In this document: positions 8,576 through 17,910 of the stretch, piece by piece
How positions within the stretch are numbered: the first letter of the stretch is position 1
Layout: the number at the start of each line of letters is the position of its first letter
Origin: Cognatundibacterium squillarum
GTDB lineage: Bacteria > Pseudomonadota > Gammaproteobacteria > Burkholderiales > Burkholderiaceae_D
DNA: 64,000 nt
NCBI RefSeq assembly: GCF_014652435.1
Contig: NZ_BMYU01000004.1
Location: forward strand, 124,001 to 188,000
Reading direction: 5' to 3'
Notes under the pieces: model-generated
The model's input: the letters and a program-made list of their open reading frames with translations, nothing else
Databases searched by the model: none
What the model was told of the DNA's origin: nothing
Program-made: the position numbers and the translations under genes

Positions 8576-9580
8576 TCAGTGCATAGCGGCGCTGTGCGTT
8601 TTCCAGTAACGCATCAGCGCCGCTTTGCCGGAAATGCCGAGTTTTTCATAGACCTGATGCGCCTGATTGCGCACGGTGGCGGGCTGATTACCGAGAGTTC
8701 GGGCAATTTCCTTATAGCTCAGACCTTCGCTGAGCAATTGCGCGACGCGGTTTTCTGCGGGACTCAGCGGTAGCTGAATGCGGACCTCTGTTAACGATAA
8801 AAATAACAAACCGTGCTCCTGCCGCCAGCGCACTTGCAACGTTCCATCCTGTATCACGCCGGAAAAGTCCGCCAGTAATAAGCGATGCAGACGCTCCGGC
8901 AAAAACGGCGGACGCCAGTCCGGATAATGCCGAAACATCAGCGCAGACAAGGCTGGATCAACATACATGATTTGTCCGTTCAGCCCGCTGATCAGACTAT
9001 GCTGCTGGCTGCCATACAATTTACCGACGTGCAGTTCGCGGTTGGTCAGAAACGCGCGGAAAATATGCGGCAGAACCGCATTCGCCAGCCGGCACTGGAC
9101 ACTGGTATACCGCGCAGAAGATTTGGCACGCCACAGCGACAGGGTTTGCATGGGATAACCATTGGATGATGGCAGCACCATGGTCAGGGTATTCAGTGCT
9201 TCGGTCGCAACGGCGTAATCTTTTAAGTGCTTTTCTCCGAAATCGCCGGCATGTCCATGCACCGCCGTTTGCGGACAACGAAAACCGGCCTGTATCAGCG
9301 GATCACTGCTGACCAGTTCACGCAGATCATGCATCTTTTCATAACCCAGCATTTCCATGCGCAAGCGCAGCTTACGTTCTGCATCGATATTAAATGCCGA
9401 TGCCGAGGTCATTCTTAACTGCTGATTTTCTGCCGCAGAAAACTGTACGTAACCGCCACTGTCAAAGCGCAGCAAGGTTTGTAAATGCCCAAACGCGTGG
9501 CGGGTGAACTGTTCAACACCCAGTGCTGGTACGGCGTCATACAGATTCAGTAAAAAATGGCTGAGCTGTTCGGTATTCAT
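8576..9580 (-). CDS. LuxR-type HTH transcriptional regulator
   Basis: 334 residues. The C-terminal 60 residues form a LuxR/FixJ helix-turn-helix (LSPAENRVAQLLSEGLSYKEIARTLGNQPATVRNQAHQVYEKLGI). The N-terminal 250 residues look like a sensory region but show neither a receiver nor the AHL-binding signature. A PAS/GAF-like fold is possible around LISGLNGQIMYVDPALSALM. It lies downstream of the AHL-type LuxR gene on the same strand, with a perfect 16-bp palindrome about 230 bases before its start, so it may be a second-tier regulator (inference). No terminator was seen after its stop. Confidence 0.8.
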   Translation of the reverse strand: MNTEQLSHFLLNLYDAVPALGVEQFTRHAFGHLQTLLRFDSGGYVQFSAAENQQLRMTSASAFNIDAERKLRLRMEMLGYEKMHDLRELVSSDPLIQAGFRCPQTAVHGHAGDFGEKHLKDYAVATEALNTLTMVLPSSNGYPMQTLSLWRAKSSARYTSVQCRLANAVLPHIFRAFLTNRELHVGKLYGSQQHSLISGLNGQIMYVDPALSALMFRHYPDWRPPFLPERLHRLLLADFSGVIQDGTLQVRWRQEHGLLFLSLTEVRIQLPLSPAENRVAQLLSEGLSYKEIARTLGNQPATVRNQAHQVYEKLGISGKAALMRYWKTHSAAMH

Positions 9581-9810
9581 AGCGTTGAGTGAAATGATCA
9601 GATATGCAAGGGATTGCTGCGGGTGCGGAGCATTCTAGCCGGACACAAAGACGTAACACAATGTCAACATCGGCAAGTCTTAAGAAACCCGGCTTTCATT
9701 TCCTGACAACAATGTTTTTGTCGCAAACAACCGACAACCCGAAACGCGTTGTAAGAAAAACCGGGCGTTTCGCAGTGTGTTATTTCAAAGGAAACCGGCG
9801 ACGGCAGAAA

Positions 9811-9826
9811 CTATAAGAACTTATAG
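9811..9826. promoter_or_regulatory. Perfect palindrome resembling a lux box
   Basis: CTATAAGAACTTATAG is a perfect 7+2+7 inverted repeat. It fits the CT-N12-AG pattern of LuxR/LasR-type boxes. It lies 37 bases past the luxR stop and upstream of the 334-residue regulator, in a 282-base gap that otherwise holds no gene. Confidence 0.5.
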
Positions 9827-9862
9827 CTTGACCCGCTATGCAGAAAGTTGGCGCAAAAAAGC

Positions 9863-10624
9863 TTAAGGCTGCAGCAGGCCCAGCGCCAGTGCTCGGGCGA
9901 CGGCTTGTGTGCGTGTGGTGGTTTGCAGTTTGCGGCTGGCGTTACTGATATGAAAAATCACGGTCGCTTCCGCCAGCCCCAGGATGCGGGAGATTTCCCA
10001 CGAAGTTTTTCCAGCCGACACCCAGTTCAGCACTTCCGCTTCCCTGCGTGTCAGGCTAATCTTATGAGCGGCGTGATTCACAGGCAAACCCAGTCTGCAG
10101 ACCGATTCATGCAGATACGCCAGCAACATATATCCCTGCGCCAGACGGCTTTCAACGCGGCGGCGCTCGCTGGCATTGCTGCGCTCAGAGGTCAGACTGA
10201 AAATCGCCAGCTCGCTGCTTTTCCCGATCACCGAAAAGGTAGCACCGGCAGCCAGTCCGTGTTCTGTCGCTTCCTGAAACAGGGTTTTCACCCGCTTGCT
10301 GTCAGGTGCAGGCTGCTGATGCCAGATCACCGGAACAATCGAACGGGAGCAATGCGTCACCAGCGGATCAATCTCAATATAATTTTCAGACTGATAGCGT
10401 TCAAACCACGATTCCGGATACGAAGAAATCACGCCGCCATGCTTTTGTTCAGTACCATCGAAAATAAAACGTGCGCGTTCACCATCCGCTTTCACCGGAG
10501 CGTGTGCGCCGTAATGAAATGAGGAAAAGCCCAGCTGATGCGCAGCATCACGTACCGCTGCACTGAGCGCTGTCACGGAGGTGGCCTGCAGTATGGCTTC
10601 ATAGGGATAAATCAGCTGGCTCAC
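9863..10624 (-). CDS. Acyl-homoserine-lactone-binding LuxR-family regulator (apparent solo)
   Basis: 253 residues with an N-terminal autoinducer-binding domain and a C-terminal LuxR HTH (LTRREAEVLNWVSAGKTSWEISRILGLAEATVIFHISNASRKL). All six positions that are nearly invariant in AHL receptors can be matched: W73, Y77, D86, P87, W101 and G123. The protein should therefore bind an acyl-homoserine lactone and control transcription by quorum sensing. No luxI synthase is in the window, so it is a solo or is paired with a distant synthase. A perfect 19-base palindrome lies 23 bases upstream of its start and a lux-box-like palindrome 37 bases past its stop. Confidence 0.9.
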   Translation of the reverse strand: MSQLIYPYEAILQATSVTALSAAVRDAAHQLGFSSFHYGAHAPVKADGERARFIFDGTEQKHGGVISSYPESWFERYQSENYIEIDPLVTHCSRSIVPVIWHQQPAPDSKRVKTLFQEATEHGLAAGATFSVIGKSSELAIFSLTSERSNASERRRVESRLAQGYMLLAYLHESVCRLGLPVNHAAHKISLTRREAEVLNWVSAGKTSWEISRILGLAEATVIFHISNASRKLQTTTRTQAVARALALGLLQP

Positions 10625-10647
10625 CGGCGTCCGCGTCAGTATGTGAA

Positions 10648-10666
10648 TTGCATTATTTTAATGCAA
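10648..10666. promoter_or_regulatory. Perfect palindrome in the luxR promoter
   Basis: TTGCATTATTTTAATGCAA is a perfect inverted repeat (8-bp arms, 3-nt centre) just upstream of the luxR start at 10624. It suits a dimeric regulator, perhaps autoregulation. Its sequence differs from the palindrome at 9811-9826. Confidence 0.45.
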
Positions 10667-10790
10667 CAGCTTACCTGCCGAGTAACGAAGTGCTGCATCA
10701 ATTACATGCTGACCGCAGATACAACACGCCATCCGAAACAGCGATATGGCGATGAATAGCCCCGGGAACCGTCCGGAATGCCAAAAAACA

Positions 10791-10870
10791 GCCATTTTGC
10801 GGACTTCGGCATAGCGATCCGGCGGTCGTCGGCAGAAAGTCTGGCTCTCCGAAAATGACAAATGACGATA
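10791..10870 (-). repeat. Interspersed intergenic repeat, copy 1
   Basis: The minus strand carries the core GACTTTCTGCCGACGACC followed by GCCGGATCGCTATGCCGAAG and TCCGCAAAAT. The left part reads ATCGTCATTTGTCATTTTC. The other copies lie at 17911, 43826, 50006, 50982 and 60317. Confidence 0.8.
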
Positions 10871-10960
10871 CCGGCATAATTCTCACCTGTTTCAGCCCTG
10901 AAAAGCTGATCAACTGTACATAAGCTGAAAGCTGTCCACAGCATCGCAGACAGACAAAAC

Positions 10961-10990
10961 AAAAAGCGCACCACAGCGGGTGCGCTTTTT
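10961..10990 (-). terminator. trmB terminator
   Basis: A perfect 12-bp stem AAAAAGCGCACC / GGTGCGCTTTTT with a 6-nt loop and A/T tracts on both sides lies 50 bases after the trmB stop. Confidence 0.85.
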
Positions 10991-11039
10991 ATCTGAAACC
11001 GGAGAGACGACAGCCGCAAGCAGGCGGCGCCGGAAAGCA

Positions 11040-11753
11040 TCAGGCTTTTTTGCGGAATACCAGATCCCATACGCCGTGACCTAAACGCAGACCACGGTTT
11101 TCGAACTTGGTGACCGGGCGGTAATCCGGACGCGGGGCATAGCCGTCTGCAGTGTTTTCCAGCGCTTTTTCTGCGCTTAACACTTCCAGCATTTGCACTG
11201 CGTATTCTTCCCAGTCAGTTGCGCAATGGATGTAACCACCGGGTGCCAGACGGGAAGCCAGCAATTCCACCATCGGGCCCTGAATCAGGCGGCGTTTGTT
11301 ATGGCGCGCCTTGTGCCACGGATCAGGGAAAAACACATGAACACCGTGCAGACTGCCCGGCGCCAGCATGTAGTTCAGCACTTCCACCGCATCGTGCTGA
11401 ATAATGCGCTGATTGCTCAGGCCCATTTCTTCGGTCAGCTTCAGCAGGCTGCCGACGCCCGGCGTATGCACTTCGACGCCGACAAAGTTCAGATCCGGCA
11501 AGGCTGCGGAAATTTTTGCACTGGTTTCACCCATACCGAAACCGATTTCCAGCACCAGCGGTGCGGAACGCGGGAATGCGGTGTTCAGATCAGTGACTTC
11601 TTTTTGATAAGAAATCATGTACTTCGGGCCCAGTTGTTCCAGCGCACGCGCCTGCGCATCAGACAAACGTCCGGCCCGGGTCACAAAGCTGCGGATACGA
11701 CGCTCGTTCGGGTCGTACAGCATGGATTTGGTTGTTTTTTCAGAATCAGACAT
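11040..11753 (-). CDS. trmB: tRNA (guanine-N7)-methyltransferase
   Basis: 237 residues from [16 protein letters not shown]. TrmB methylates G46 in the variable loop of tRNAs using AdoMet. Key features are the AdoMet loop [14 protein letters not shown], the family motif [21 protein letters not shown] (D-P-W-x-K-x-R-H-x-K-R-R) and the C-terminal TKFENRG. The preceding in-frame ORF start at 11795 adds a non-homologous tail, but no strong ribosome-binding site is visible at 11753 either, so the start is less certain than the identity. It lies 64 bases after the stop of the globin-coupled protein and may be cotranscribed with it. Confidence 0.95.
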   Translation of the reverse strand: MSDSEKTTKSMLYDPNERRIRSFVTRAGRLSDAQARALEQLGPKYMISYQKEVTDLNTAFPRSAPLVLEIGFGMGETSAKISAALPDLNFVGVEVHTPGVGSLLKLTEEMGLSNQRIIQHDAVEVLNYMLAPGSLHGVHVFFPDPWHKARHNKRRLIQGPMVELLASRLAPGGYIHCATDWEEYAVQMLEVLSAEKALENTADGYAPRPDYRPVTKFENRGLRLGHGVWDLVFRKKA

Positions 11754-11817
11754 AAGAAGATTTTTCGTGATGCGCGCACAGACAATCCGGCGCAAAACCC
11801 GTCATTGTACGTGGCTG

Positions 11818-13716
11818 TCAGAGAAATTGCCATGCGGGGCGATGGTGCCAGACTTCGCTATCCCGGGCGGTATTCATTTCCTGCAATTGCCGAGCCACCT
11901 GCGGCACCGATAAATGCAGCGCCGCATCGCTGCTTTGCACCAGATCCACACCCAGCGCACACAAATACTGCCAGTGCTGAGCATGATCCGGCACCACTGC
12001 GCACACGGTCTTCGCACTGCCATGCGCCATGATCAGCACAGCACGGCACATCGCCAGCAAACCGGCGGCAGGCGGGAATTCGGCGCACAGCGCGGCGCTG
12101 AGTTGCACACTGTGCAGCGGCCAGTGATTCAGGGCATTCAGTGAACTGATTCCGCTGCCGAATCCGCCAAGCTCCCAGCCAAATCCCAGCTGCGTCAGCT
12201 GCTGCATCATGGTCAGCCCCTCGGGATATCCGGCAAACGCCGTTTCTCCGGTCTGCAGCACCAGATCGCTGTACCTGATCTGATATTGAGCCGCAATTGC
12301 CAGTACATCACCGGCGAAACGGGGATCTCGTAAGCAGACATCCGGTAGCGGCAACACCAGCCGCCTGAATGGCAATTGCGCTGCATGCCATTGCTGCATA
12401 CAGGCAAAACTCCGGTGCATCAGATAACGGCACAGCTCGCCCGACAATCCATGATTTTGCGCCAGTTGCCACAGGCAGGATTCACTGAGCGACTCTTCCA
12501 GCTCAGGGTGTTGCCAGCGCAGGCTGACGCAGTATCCCGCCAGTTGTCCGTGTGGCAGACTGTAGCGCGGCACGAAGACCGGCGACAATTGCAGCTGTTG
12601 CAGCGTGCGGCGCAAATCGCGAATCAGCGTCTGTTCCTGCTGCAATTGTTGCTGCCTGTCACGATTGCAAAAGTACAACCCCGCCGCAGCCTGATTCTGT
12701 ACGCAGATCAGCTGCGCTTGCTGCCACAGGCTTTCTGCCTGCTGTCCGTCATCAGGATACATTGCCACACCGGCGGTCACACTGAACTGCAGGCTTTCAC
12801 CAAGCAGTATCAGCGGTTCGCGCAGTGCCGCCGCCAGTGACTGATACCAGTTCAGCAGCTGTACATAACTGCACTGCTGACGCAGCAGTATCAGTATTTC
12901 TCCCGGCTCGGTCTGTGTCACCAGGTCCTGCATACTCAGACTTCGTCGTATCCGGCAGATCAGCACCGCAAGGATGTGCTGCAAGATTTCGGGCGGATGT
13001 GTTTGCGCAAGAAACGGAAACTGAATCAGTTTCAGATGCATCAGCGTATAAGGTGATGGCGTGTCAGCCTGCTGCACATTCTGCCATTGTTGCAAAACAC
13101 GCCGGACCTGAACTCCGGCCGCAGCAAGCGTTTCGTCCGGCGCTGACGAGGCTTCCGGAAAACTGTCATCAGTAACCAATGCGTCGAACAGGCGTTGCTG
13201 ACTGATACCCGCATAAAAGTGCAGCGCGACGCCCAGATCAAGCATCGCCAGCCTGAACATCAGAGAAACCCACACAGGTAACTGCGTCTGCAATACGCCG
13301 TCATCCTGTTGCACACGCCACATTGCCGCCAGATATTTACGGAACGCGGAAAAATACCAGTCTTTGTGTAAGCCCATTTGCTGATGCGCGAGTAACAAAC
13401 GATCGCTGTCTTGCTGATAATTCTGCAAATGTCCCTGCTCCAGTAACTGCCCGTACAGTTGCTGTTGCTGTACCCGGATCTGATCAAGCATATGTTCAGG
13501 TAGCGCATTGCTGACCATATGGCTGTCATGTAAATGCGCGACAAATACCGGCTCCAGTATGCTGCGGCATCCGCCTGCACGCTGCTCCAGCGTGCGCAGC
13601 ACATCATATTCCTGCGGGCTCAGCTGCAAGTCCGACATCAGCTGAAATAAGTGATCCTGCTGCAGATTCAATAATTCTGCAAACACGCTCATTGCACTGT
13701 CCGTCGCTTGCATCAT
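11818..13716 (-). CDS. Globin-coupled sensor with degenerate GGDEF and EAL domains
   Basis: About 632 residues from MMQATDSAMSVF, with GGAGG 9 bases upstream; the reading frame is open further up to 13836. Residues ~20-130 look like a globin-coupled sensor as in DosC/DgcO: LLLAHQQMGLHKDWYF keeps a candidate heme-ligating His at about 111 and the H-x-x-x-G spacing. A GGDEF-like region follows, but the active-site loop reads TEPGEILILL and lacks GG[D/E]EF. The EAL-like region has YCVSLRW in place of EALLRW, LQTGETA for E-L-T-E-S and FGSGISSLNALN for the loop-6 DFGTGYSSL. Both cyclic-di-GMP activities therefore look lost. It may be an oxygen/NO-sensing scaffold or nucleotide-binding regulator. 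It is divergent from a thioesterase gene. Confidence 0.75.
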   Translation of the reverse strand: MMQATDSAMSVFAELLNLQQDHLFQLMSDLQLSPQEYDVLRTLEQRAGGCRSILEPVFVAHLHDSHMVSNALPEHMLDQIRVQQQQLYGQLLEQGHLQNYQQDSDRLLLAHQQMGLHKDWYFSAFRKYLAAMWRVQQDDGVLQTQLPVWVSLMFRLAMLDLGVALHFYAGISQQRLFDALVTDDSFPEASSAPDETLAAAGVQVRRVLQQWQNVQQADTPSPYTLMHLKLIQFPFLAQTHPPEILQHILAVLICRIRRSLSMQDLVTQTEPGEILILLRQQCSYVQLLNWYQSLAAALREPLILLGESLQFSVTAGVAMYPDDGQQAESLWQQAQLICVQNQAAAGLYFCNRDRQQQLQQEQTLIRDLRRTLQQLQLSPVFVPRYSLPHGQLAGYCVSLRWQHPELEESLSESCLWQLAQNHGLSGELCRYLMHRSFACMQQWHAAQLPFRRLVLPLPDVCLRDPRFAGDVLAIAAQYQIRYSDLVLQTGETAFAGYPEGLTMMQQLTQLGFGWELGGFGSGISSLNALNHWPLHSVQLSAALCAEFPPAAGLLAMCRAVLIMAHGSAKTVCAVVPDHAQHWQYLCALGVDLVQSSDAALHLSVPQVARQLQEMNTARDSEVWHHRPAWQFL

Positions 13717-13874
13717 ATCGGCTTCCCTCCGGGCAAAAAACAGCGCAGCCGCACTACCATATGGCAGACTGCCTTGCTGCCATTCATAGTATGCAGAATC
13801 ACACGATACGCAAGGCCGTGACGCGTAATCCGCCACGCATGTTAGGATGACAAAAATGGAAAGGAGTTTGCCTC

Positions 13875-14306
13875 ATGCCACGTCTGGAACTGGAATTACC
13901 CGCCCATGCGTTCTGCTTCAGTACGCAAATTGAAGTCCGTGTCACGGACGTGAATGCCGCAGATCATCTGGGCAATGAAGCACTGGTCGGCTTACTGTCT
14001 GAAGCCCGCGCACGTTTTCTGCATCATCTGGGGATAGACGAAACCGGACGTAACGGCCCGGGCATTCTGGTTGCCGATCTGGCAGTGAAATACCGCGCCG
14101 AAGCGCACCGCCATGATGCGCTGCTGTTTGAGACCGGATTTTGTGATTTCAATAAGTACGGGGCAGATATCATTTACCGCGTCAGCCGTCCGGCCGATCA
14201 GACACTGATCGCAATCGCCAAAACCGGCTTTGTATTTTTTGACTATCAGGCGGGCAAGATGCTGACTGTGCCGGATGATTTCCGGCAACAGTTTGCCGCT
14301 GGCTGA
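13875..14306 (+). CDS. Hotdog-fold acyl-CoA thioesterase-like protein
   Basis: 143 residues with the 4HBT/YbgC-like pattern: VRVTDVNAADHLGNEALVGLLSEARARFL, then VADLAVKYRAEAHRHDALLFETGF and a Phe-rich closing strand. Such proteins hydrolyse acyl-CoA or acyl-ACP thioesters in the cytoplasm. The usual catalytic Asp of YbgC (D-x-D/MGHV) is represented by VNAADHLGN, so the exact active-site residue is uncertain. AAGGAG lies 10 bases before the ATG. It is divergent from the globin-coupled gene and convergent with the LOG-family gene, 31 bases away. Confidence 0.8.
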   Translation: MPRLELELPAHAFCFSTQIEVRVTDVNAADHLGNEALVGLLSEARARFLHHLGIDETGRNGPGILVADLAVKYRAEAHRHDALLFETGFCDFNKYGADIIYRVSRPADQTLIAIAKTGFVFFDYQAGKMLTVPDDFRQQFAAG

Positions 14307-14337
14307 TACCGGCGGTAATTGCGGTACTGGCGAGATA

Positions 14338-15084
14338 TTACAAATACAGCATGCGCTGACGTTCCTCGTCGGAAGGCTCGATATCGTGCGCTTCGTAGAA
14401 CGCAAAAATCGCATCTACGATATTGGCTGGTTCATCAATCAGTTGCACAAGATTCAAATCTTCCGGCGAAATCAGACCATTGCCCGCCATCTGGGTTTTA
14501 ATCCATTCCAGCAAGCCGCTCCAGAAAGCTGTGCCGACCAGAATCACCGGAATCTTGCGCGACTTGCCAGTTTGCATCAGGGTCAGCACTTCACTGACTT
14601 CATCCATGGTGCCGAAGCCACCGGGAAACACGACATACGCGTCTGCGTATTTCACGAACGCCACTTTACGCGCAAAGAAATGTCGGAACGTCAGGCTGAT
14701 GTTTTGCCACGGATTGCTGCGCTGCTCATGCGGCAATTCGATATTCAGACCCACCGACGGTGATGCGCCTTCGTAAGCACCCTTGTTGGCAGCTTCCATA
14801 ATGCCGGGGCCACCGCCGGAAATCACAGAAAATCCGGCATCCGACAAGCGCCGTGATAAGTCCACGCATTTTTCATAGTAAGGATCTTCCGGTTTGGTGC
14901 GGGCAGAACCGAAGATCGTCACTGCCGGACGGATCGACGATAAACGCTCGGTAGAGTCGATAAACTCTGCCATAATCGTGAACATGTGCCAGGACTCGCG
15001 TGCCTTGAGTGCTGTGGCCTTATCCTTATCCATAATCTGGCGCAGCTGCGCCACATTTTTTCTGTTTTCGATTTTTTCACTCAT
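14338..15084 (-). CDS. LOG-family protein (TIGR00730-type, putative phosphoribohydrolase)
   Basis: 248 residues from MSEKIENRKNV. The LOG signature PGGFGTMDEV and the upstream SGGGPGIMEAANKGAYEG are intact. LOG proteins cleave cytokinin or nucleotide 5'-monophosphates to base plus ribose-5-phosphate; many bacterial members are general nucleotide phosphoribohydrolases. The start codon at 15084 directly abuts the polA start codon at 15085 on the other strand (CATATG). Each gene's ribosome-binding region therefore lies inside the other's coding sequence. An alternative TTG two codons upstream would overlap polA. Confidence 0.88.
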   Translation of the reverse strand: MSEKIENRKNVAQLRQIMDKDKATALKARESWHMFTIMAEFIDSTERLSSIRPAVTIFGSARTKPEDPYYEKCVDLSRRLSDAGFSVISGGGPGIMEAANKGAYEGASPSVGLNIELPHEQRSNPWQNISLTFRHFFARKVAFVKYADAYVVFPGGFGTMDEVSEVLTLMQTGKSRKIPVILVGTAFWSGLLEWIKTQMAGNGLISPEDLNLVQLIDEPANIVDAIFAFYEAHDIEPSDEERQRMLYL

Positions 15085-17859
15085 ATGCAAAATACCCTGT
15101 TGTTAGTCGATGGGTCGAGTTATCTGTACCGCGCATTTCATGCGATGCCGGACTTGCGCAATGCACAAGGCGAGCCCACCGGTGCGATTTACGGCATGAT
15201 CAATATGCTGCGCCGTTTGCGCAGCGATTATCCGGCAGCATACATCGCCTGTGTTTTCGATGCAAAAGGCAAAACTTTCCGCGATGATATGTACGCGGAG
15301 TACAAAGCCCAGCGCGCTCCGATGCCCGACGATCTGCGTGCGCAGATTGAACCGATTCATCAGGTCGTGGCCGCCATGGGCTGGCCGATTCTGATGGTGG
15401 AAGGTGTCGAAGCAGACGATGTGATCGGAACGCTGTCCGTGGATGCGACCCGCCTCGGCATGCAAACCGTGGTTTCCACCGGCGATAAGGATCTGGCGCA
15501 ACTGGTGAATGCGAACGTCACGCTGATTAACACCATGAGCAATGAAGTCATGGATGAAGCCGGTGTGCTGGCAAAATTCGGCGTGCGTCCTGACCGCATC
15601 ATCGACTATCTGACCTTAATCGGCGACACCGTGGATAACGTGCCCGGCGTCAGCAAATGCGGCCCGAAAACCGCCGTGAAATGGCTGACTGAATACGACT
15701 CACTGGATGGCGTGATTGCCAATGCCGCCAGTATCAAAGGCGTGGTCGGTGAAAATCTGCGCAATGTGCTGGACTGGCTGCCAACCGGCCGCCAGCTGAT
15801 TACCGTAAAAACCGACTGCGACCTCAGCGCGCATATGCAAAGCATTACCGACACGCTGATCAGCAAACCGGAAGACAAAGACGCGCTGATCGCGTTCTTC
15901 GCGCGTTATGGTTTCAAAACCTGGCTGCGTGAATTGTCCGGCGATGCCACGGCCGGCGCAACGCCGCTGGCAACCGCGCGCCCGCAACCGGATGCGCCGC
16001 AACTGGCTGCCAGCAGTCAGGGCAGTTTATTCGGCGATGCCGCTGAAGCCGCTCCTGCGGAATATGTGACTGTACTGACCGAAGCCGCGCTGGACGACTG
16101 GCTGAAAGCCGTCGACGCAGCAACACTGACGGCGGTAGATACCGAAACCAATTCGCTGGAACCGATGCATGCGCAACTGGTCGGTATTTCTTTATGCTGC
16201 GAAGCGGGCAAAGCCTGCTATATCCCGCTGGCGCATACCGCGCCGGGTTCGCCGGATCAGTTACCGCGTGAACTGGTGCTGAACAAGCTGCGCGGCTGGC
16301 TGGAAAATCCGGACAAACTGAAAGTCGGACAAAACCTGAAATACGATGCCCACGTTTTTGCGAATGCCGGTATCACGCTGCGCGGAATCGCGCACGATAC
16401 GCTGCTGCAATCGTACGTGTTTGAATCGCACCGTCCGCACGATATGGACAATCTGGCGCTGCGTCATCTGGGCAAAAAAACCATTGCTTACGAAGAAGTC
16501 TGCGGCAAAGGCGCGAATCAGATCGGTTTTGTGGAAGTTGATATCGAACGTGCCACCGCCTACGCTGCGGAAGATGCCGACATTACCCTGCAGCTGCATC
16601 AGGCCATGTATCCGGAAGTGCAGAACAATAAAGGTTTGCAATACGTGTACAGCAATATCGAAGTACCGGTTTCCGTGGTGCTGCAAAAAATTGAGCGCAA
16701 CGGCGTGCTGATTGATGCGGACATGCTGAACCGTCAGTCCACGGAAATTGCACTGCGTTTGCACGAGCTGGAGCAGCAAGCCTATGTGCTGGCTGAGCAG
16801 AGTTTCAATCTGAATTCACCGAAGCAACTGGGCGAGATCTTCTTCCAGAAACTGGGTTTGCCGGTCGTCAAAAAAACGCCGTCCGGCGCACCATCGACCG
16901 ATGAAGAAGTCTTGCAGAAACTGGCGGAAGATTACCCTTTGCCAAAACTGGTGCTGGAATACCGTGGTCTGGCAAAACTGAAATCGACCTACACCGATAA
17001 ACTGCCGAAAATGATCCATCCTGAGACCGGACGGGTACATACCAATTACGCGCAGGCAGTGGCGGTGACGGGGCGTCTGGCATCGAATGATCCGAATCTG
17101 CAGAATATTCCTGTGCGCACCGCTGAAGGCCGCCGCATCCGCGAAGCCTTTATCGCCGCGCCCGGCCATCACATTGTGTCGGCTGATTATTCGCAGATTG
17201 AACTGCGTATCATGGCGCATATTTCCGGCGACGCGAATCTGCTCAAAGCCTTTGCTAATGGGGAAGATATCCACCGCGCCACCGCCGCCGAAATTTTCGG
17301 TGTGACAACGGATGTGATCACGAGCGAACAGCGCCGTTACGCCAAAGTGATTAATTTCGGCCTGATTTACGGCATGAGTGCCTTTGGTCTGGCCGGCAAT
17401 CTGGGCATAGAACGCAGTGCGGCGCAAAACTATATCGACCGCTACTTCCAGCGTTATCCGGGCGTGGCGCAGTACATGGCAGATACCCGTACCAAAGCCA
17501 AAGCACATGGTTTTGTCGAAACCGTGTTCGGTCGCCGCTTGTGGTTGCCGGAAATCAATGGCGCGAATGGTCCGCGTCGTCAGGGTGCGGAACGGGCGGC
17601 GATTAATGCGCCGATGCAGGGTACGGCGGCCGATCTGATCAAGCTGGCGATGATTGCTGTGCAAAACTGGCTGGAAAGTGCACAGTTACAGACTCGCATG
17701 ATTATGCAGGTGCATGATGAACTGGTGCTGGAAGTGCCGGATGCCGAACTGGAACTGGTGCGCACCCGCCTGCCGGAACTGATGGCGAATGTCGCAAAAC
17801 TGGATGTGCCGCTGATCGCCGAAACCGGTATCGGTGCTAACTGGGAAGCAGCGCACTGA
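15085..17859 (+). CDS. polA: DNA polymerase I
   Basis: 924 residues from MQNTLLLVDGSSYLYRAFHAM, close to the E. coli length (928). Residues ~1-290 are the 5'-3' exonuclease (VEADDVIGTL, DKDLAQLV, GDTVDNVPGV). Residues ~310-510 are the 3'-5' exonuclease with its catalytic DTETNSLEP retained, so proofreading should be active. The polymerase domain carries motif A SADYSQIELRIMAH, motif B RRYAKVINFGLIYGMS and motif C MQVHDELVLEVP. It fills gaps and removes RNA primers. The reading frame is open further upstream, but homology and divergence from the LOG gene place the start at 15085. A strong terminator, built from an interspersed repeat, follows. Confidence 0.98.
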   Translation: MQNTLLLVDGSSYLYRAFHAMPDLRNAQGEPTGAIYGMINMLRRLRSDYPAAYIACVFDAKGKTFRDDMYAEYKAQRAPMPDDLRAQIEPIHQVVAAMGWPILMVEGVEADDVIGTLSVDATRLGMQTVVSTGDKDLAQLVNANVTLINTMSNEVMDEAGVLAKFGVRPDRIIDYLTLIGDTVDNVPGVSKCGPKTAVKWLTEYDSLDGVIANAASIKGVVGENLRNVLDWLPTGRQLITVKTDCDLSAHMQSITDTLISKPEDKDALIAFFARYGFKTWLRELSGDATAGATPLATARPQPDAPQLAASSQGSLFGDAAEAAPAEYVTVLTEAALDDWLKAVDAATLTAVDTETNSLEPMHAQLVGISLCCEAGKACYIPLAHTAPGSPDQLPRELVLNKLRGWLENPDKLKVGQNLKYDAHVFANAGITLRGIAHDTLLQSYVFESHRPHDMDNLALRHLGKKTIAYEEVCGKGANQIGFVEVDIERATAYAAEDADITLQLHQAMYPEVQNNKGLQYVYSNIEVPVSVVLQKIERNGVLIDADMLNRQSTEIALRLHELEQQAYVLAEQSFNLNSPKQLGEIFFQKLGLPVVKKTPSGAPSTDEEVLQKLAEDYPLPKLVLEYRGLAKLKSTYTDKLPKMIHPETGRVHTNYAQAVAVTGRLASNDPNLQNIPVRTAEGRRIREAFIAAPGHHIVSADYSQIELRIMAHISGDANLLKAFANGEDIHRATAAEIFGVTTDVITSEQRRYAKVINFGLIYGMSAFGLAGNLGIERSAAQNYIDRYFQRYPGVAQYMADTRTKAKAHGFVETVFGRRLWLPEINGANGPRRQGAERAAINAPMQGTAADLIKLAMIAVQNWLESAQLQTRMIMQVHDELVLEVPDAELELVRTRLPELMANVAKLDVPLIAETGIGANWEAAH

Positions 17860-17910
17860 TACGCTGGCAGCAACGCCGTGTCGCGTTGCCTGCGCCTTCG
17901 CTGTGCAATT

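Larger units (their letters stand above)
10625..11039. other. Gene-free stretch between luxR and trmB
   Basis: No convincing gene is seen on either strand. The stretch holds the luxR promoter palindrome (10648-10666), a copy of the interspersed repeat (10791-10870) and the trmB terminator (10961-10990). Confidence 0.7.

Noticed and set aside
9604..9816. Small plus-strand ORF of 70 codons upstream of the 334-residue LuxR-type gene
   Set aside because: No ribosome-binding site, odd composition and no sign of a domain. The gap more likely holds regulatory sequence.
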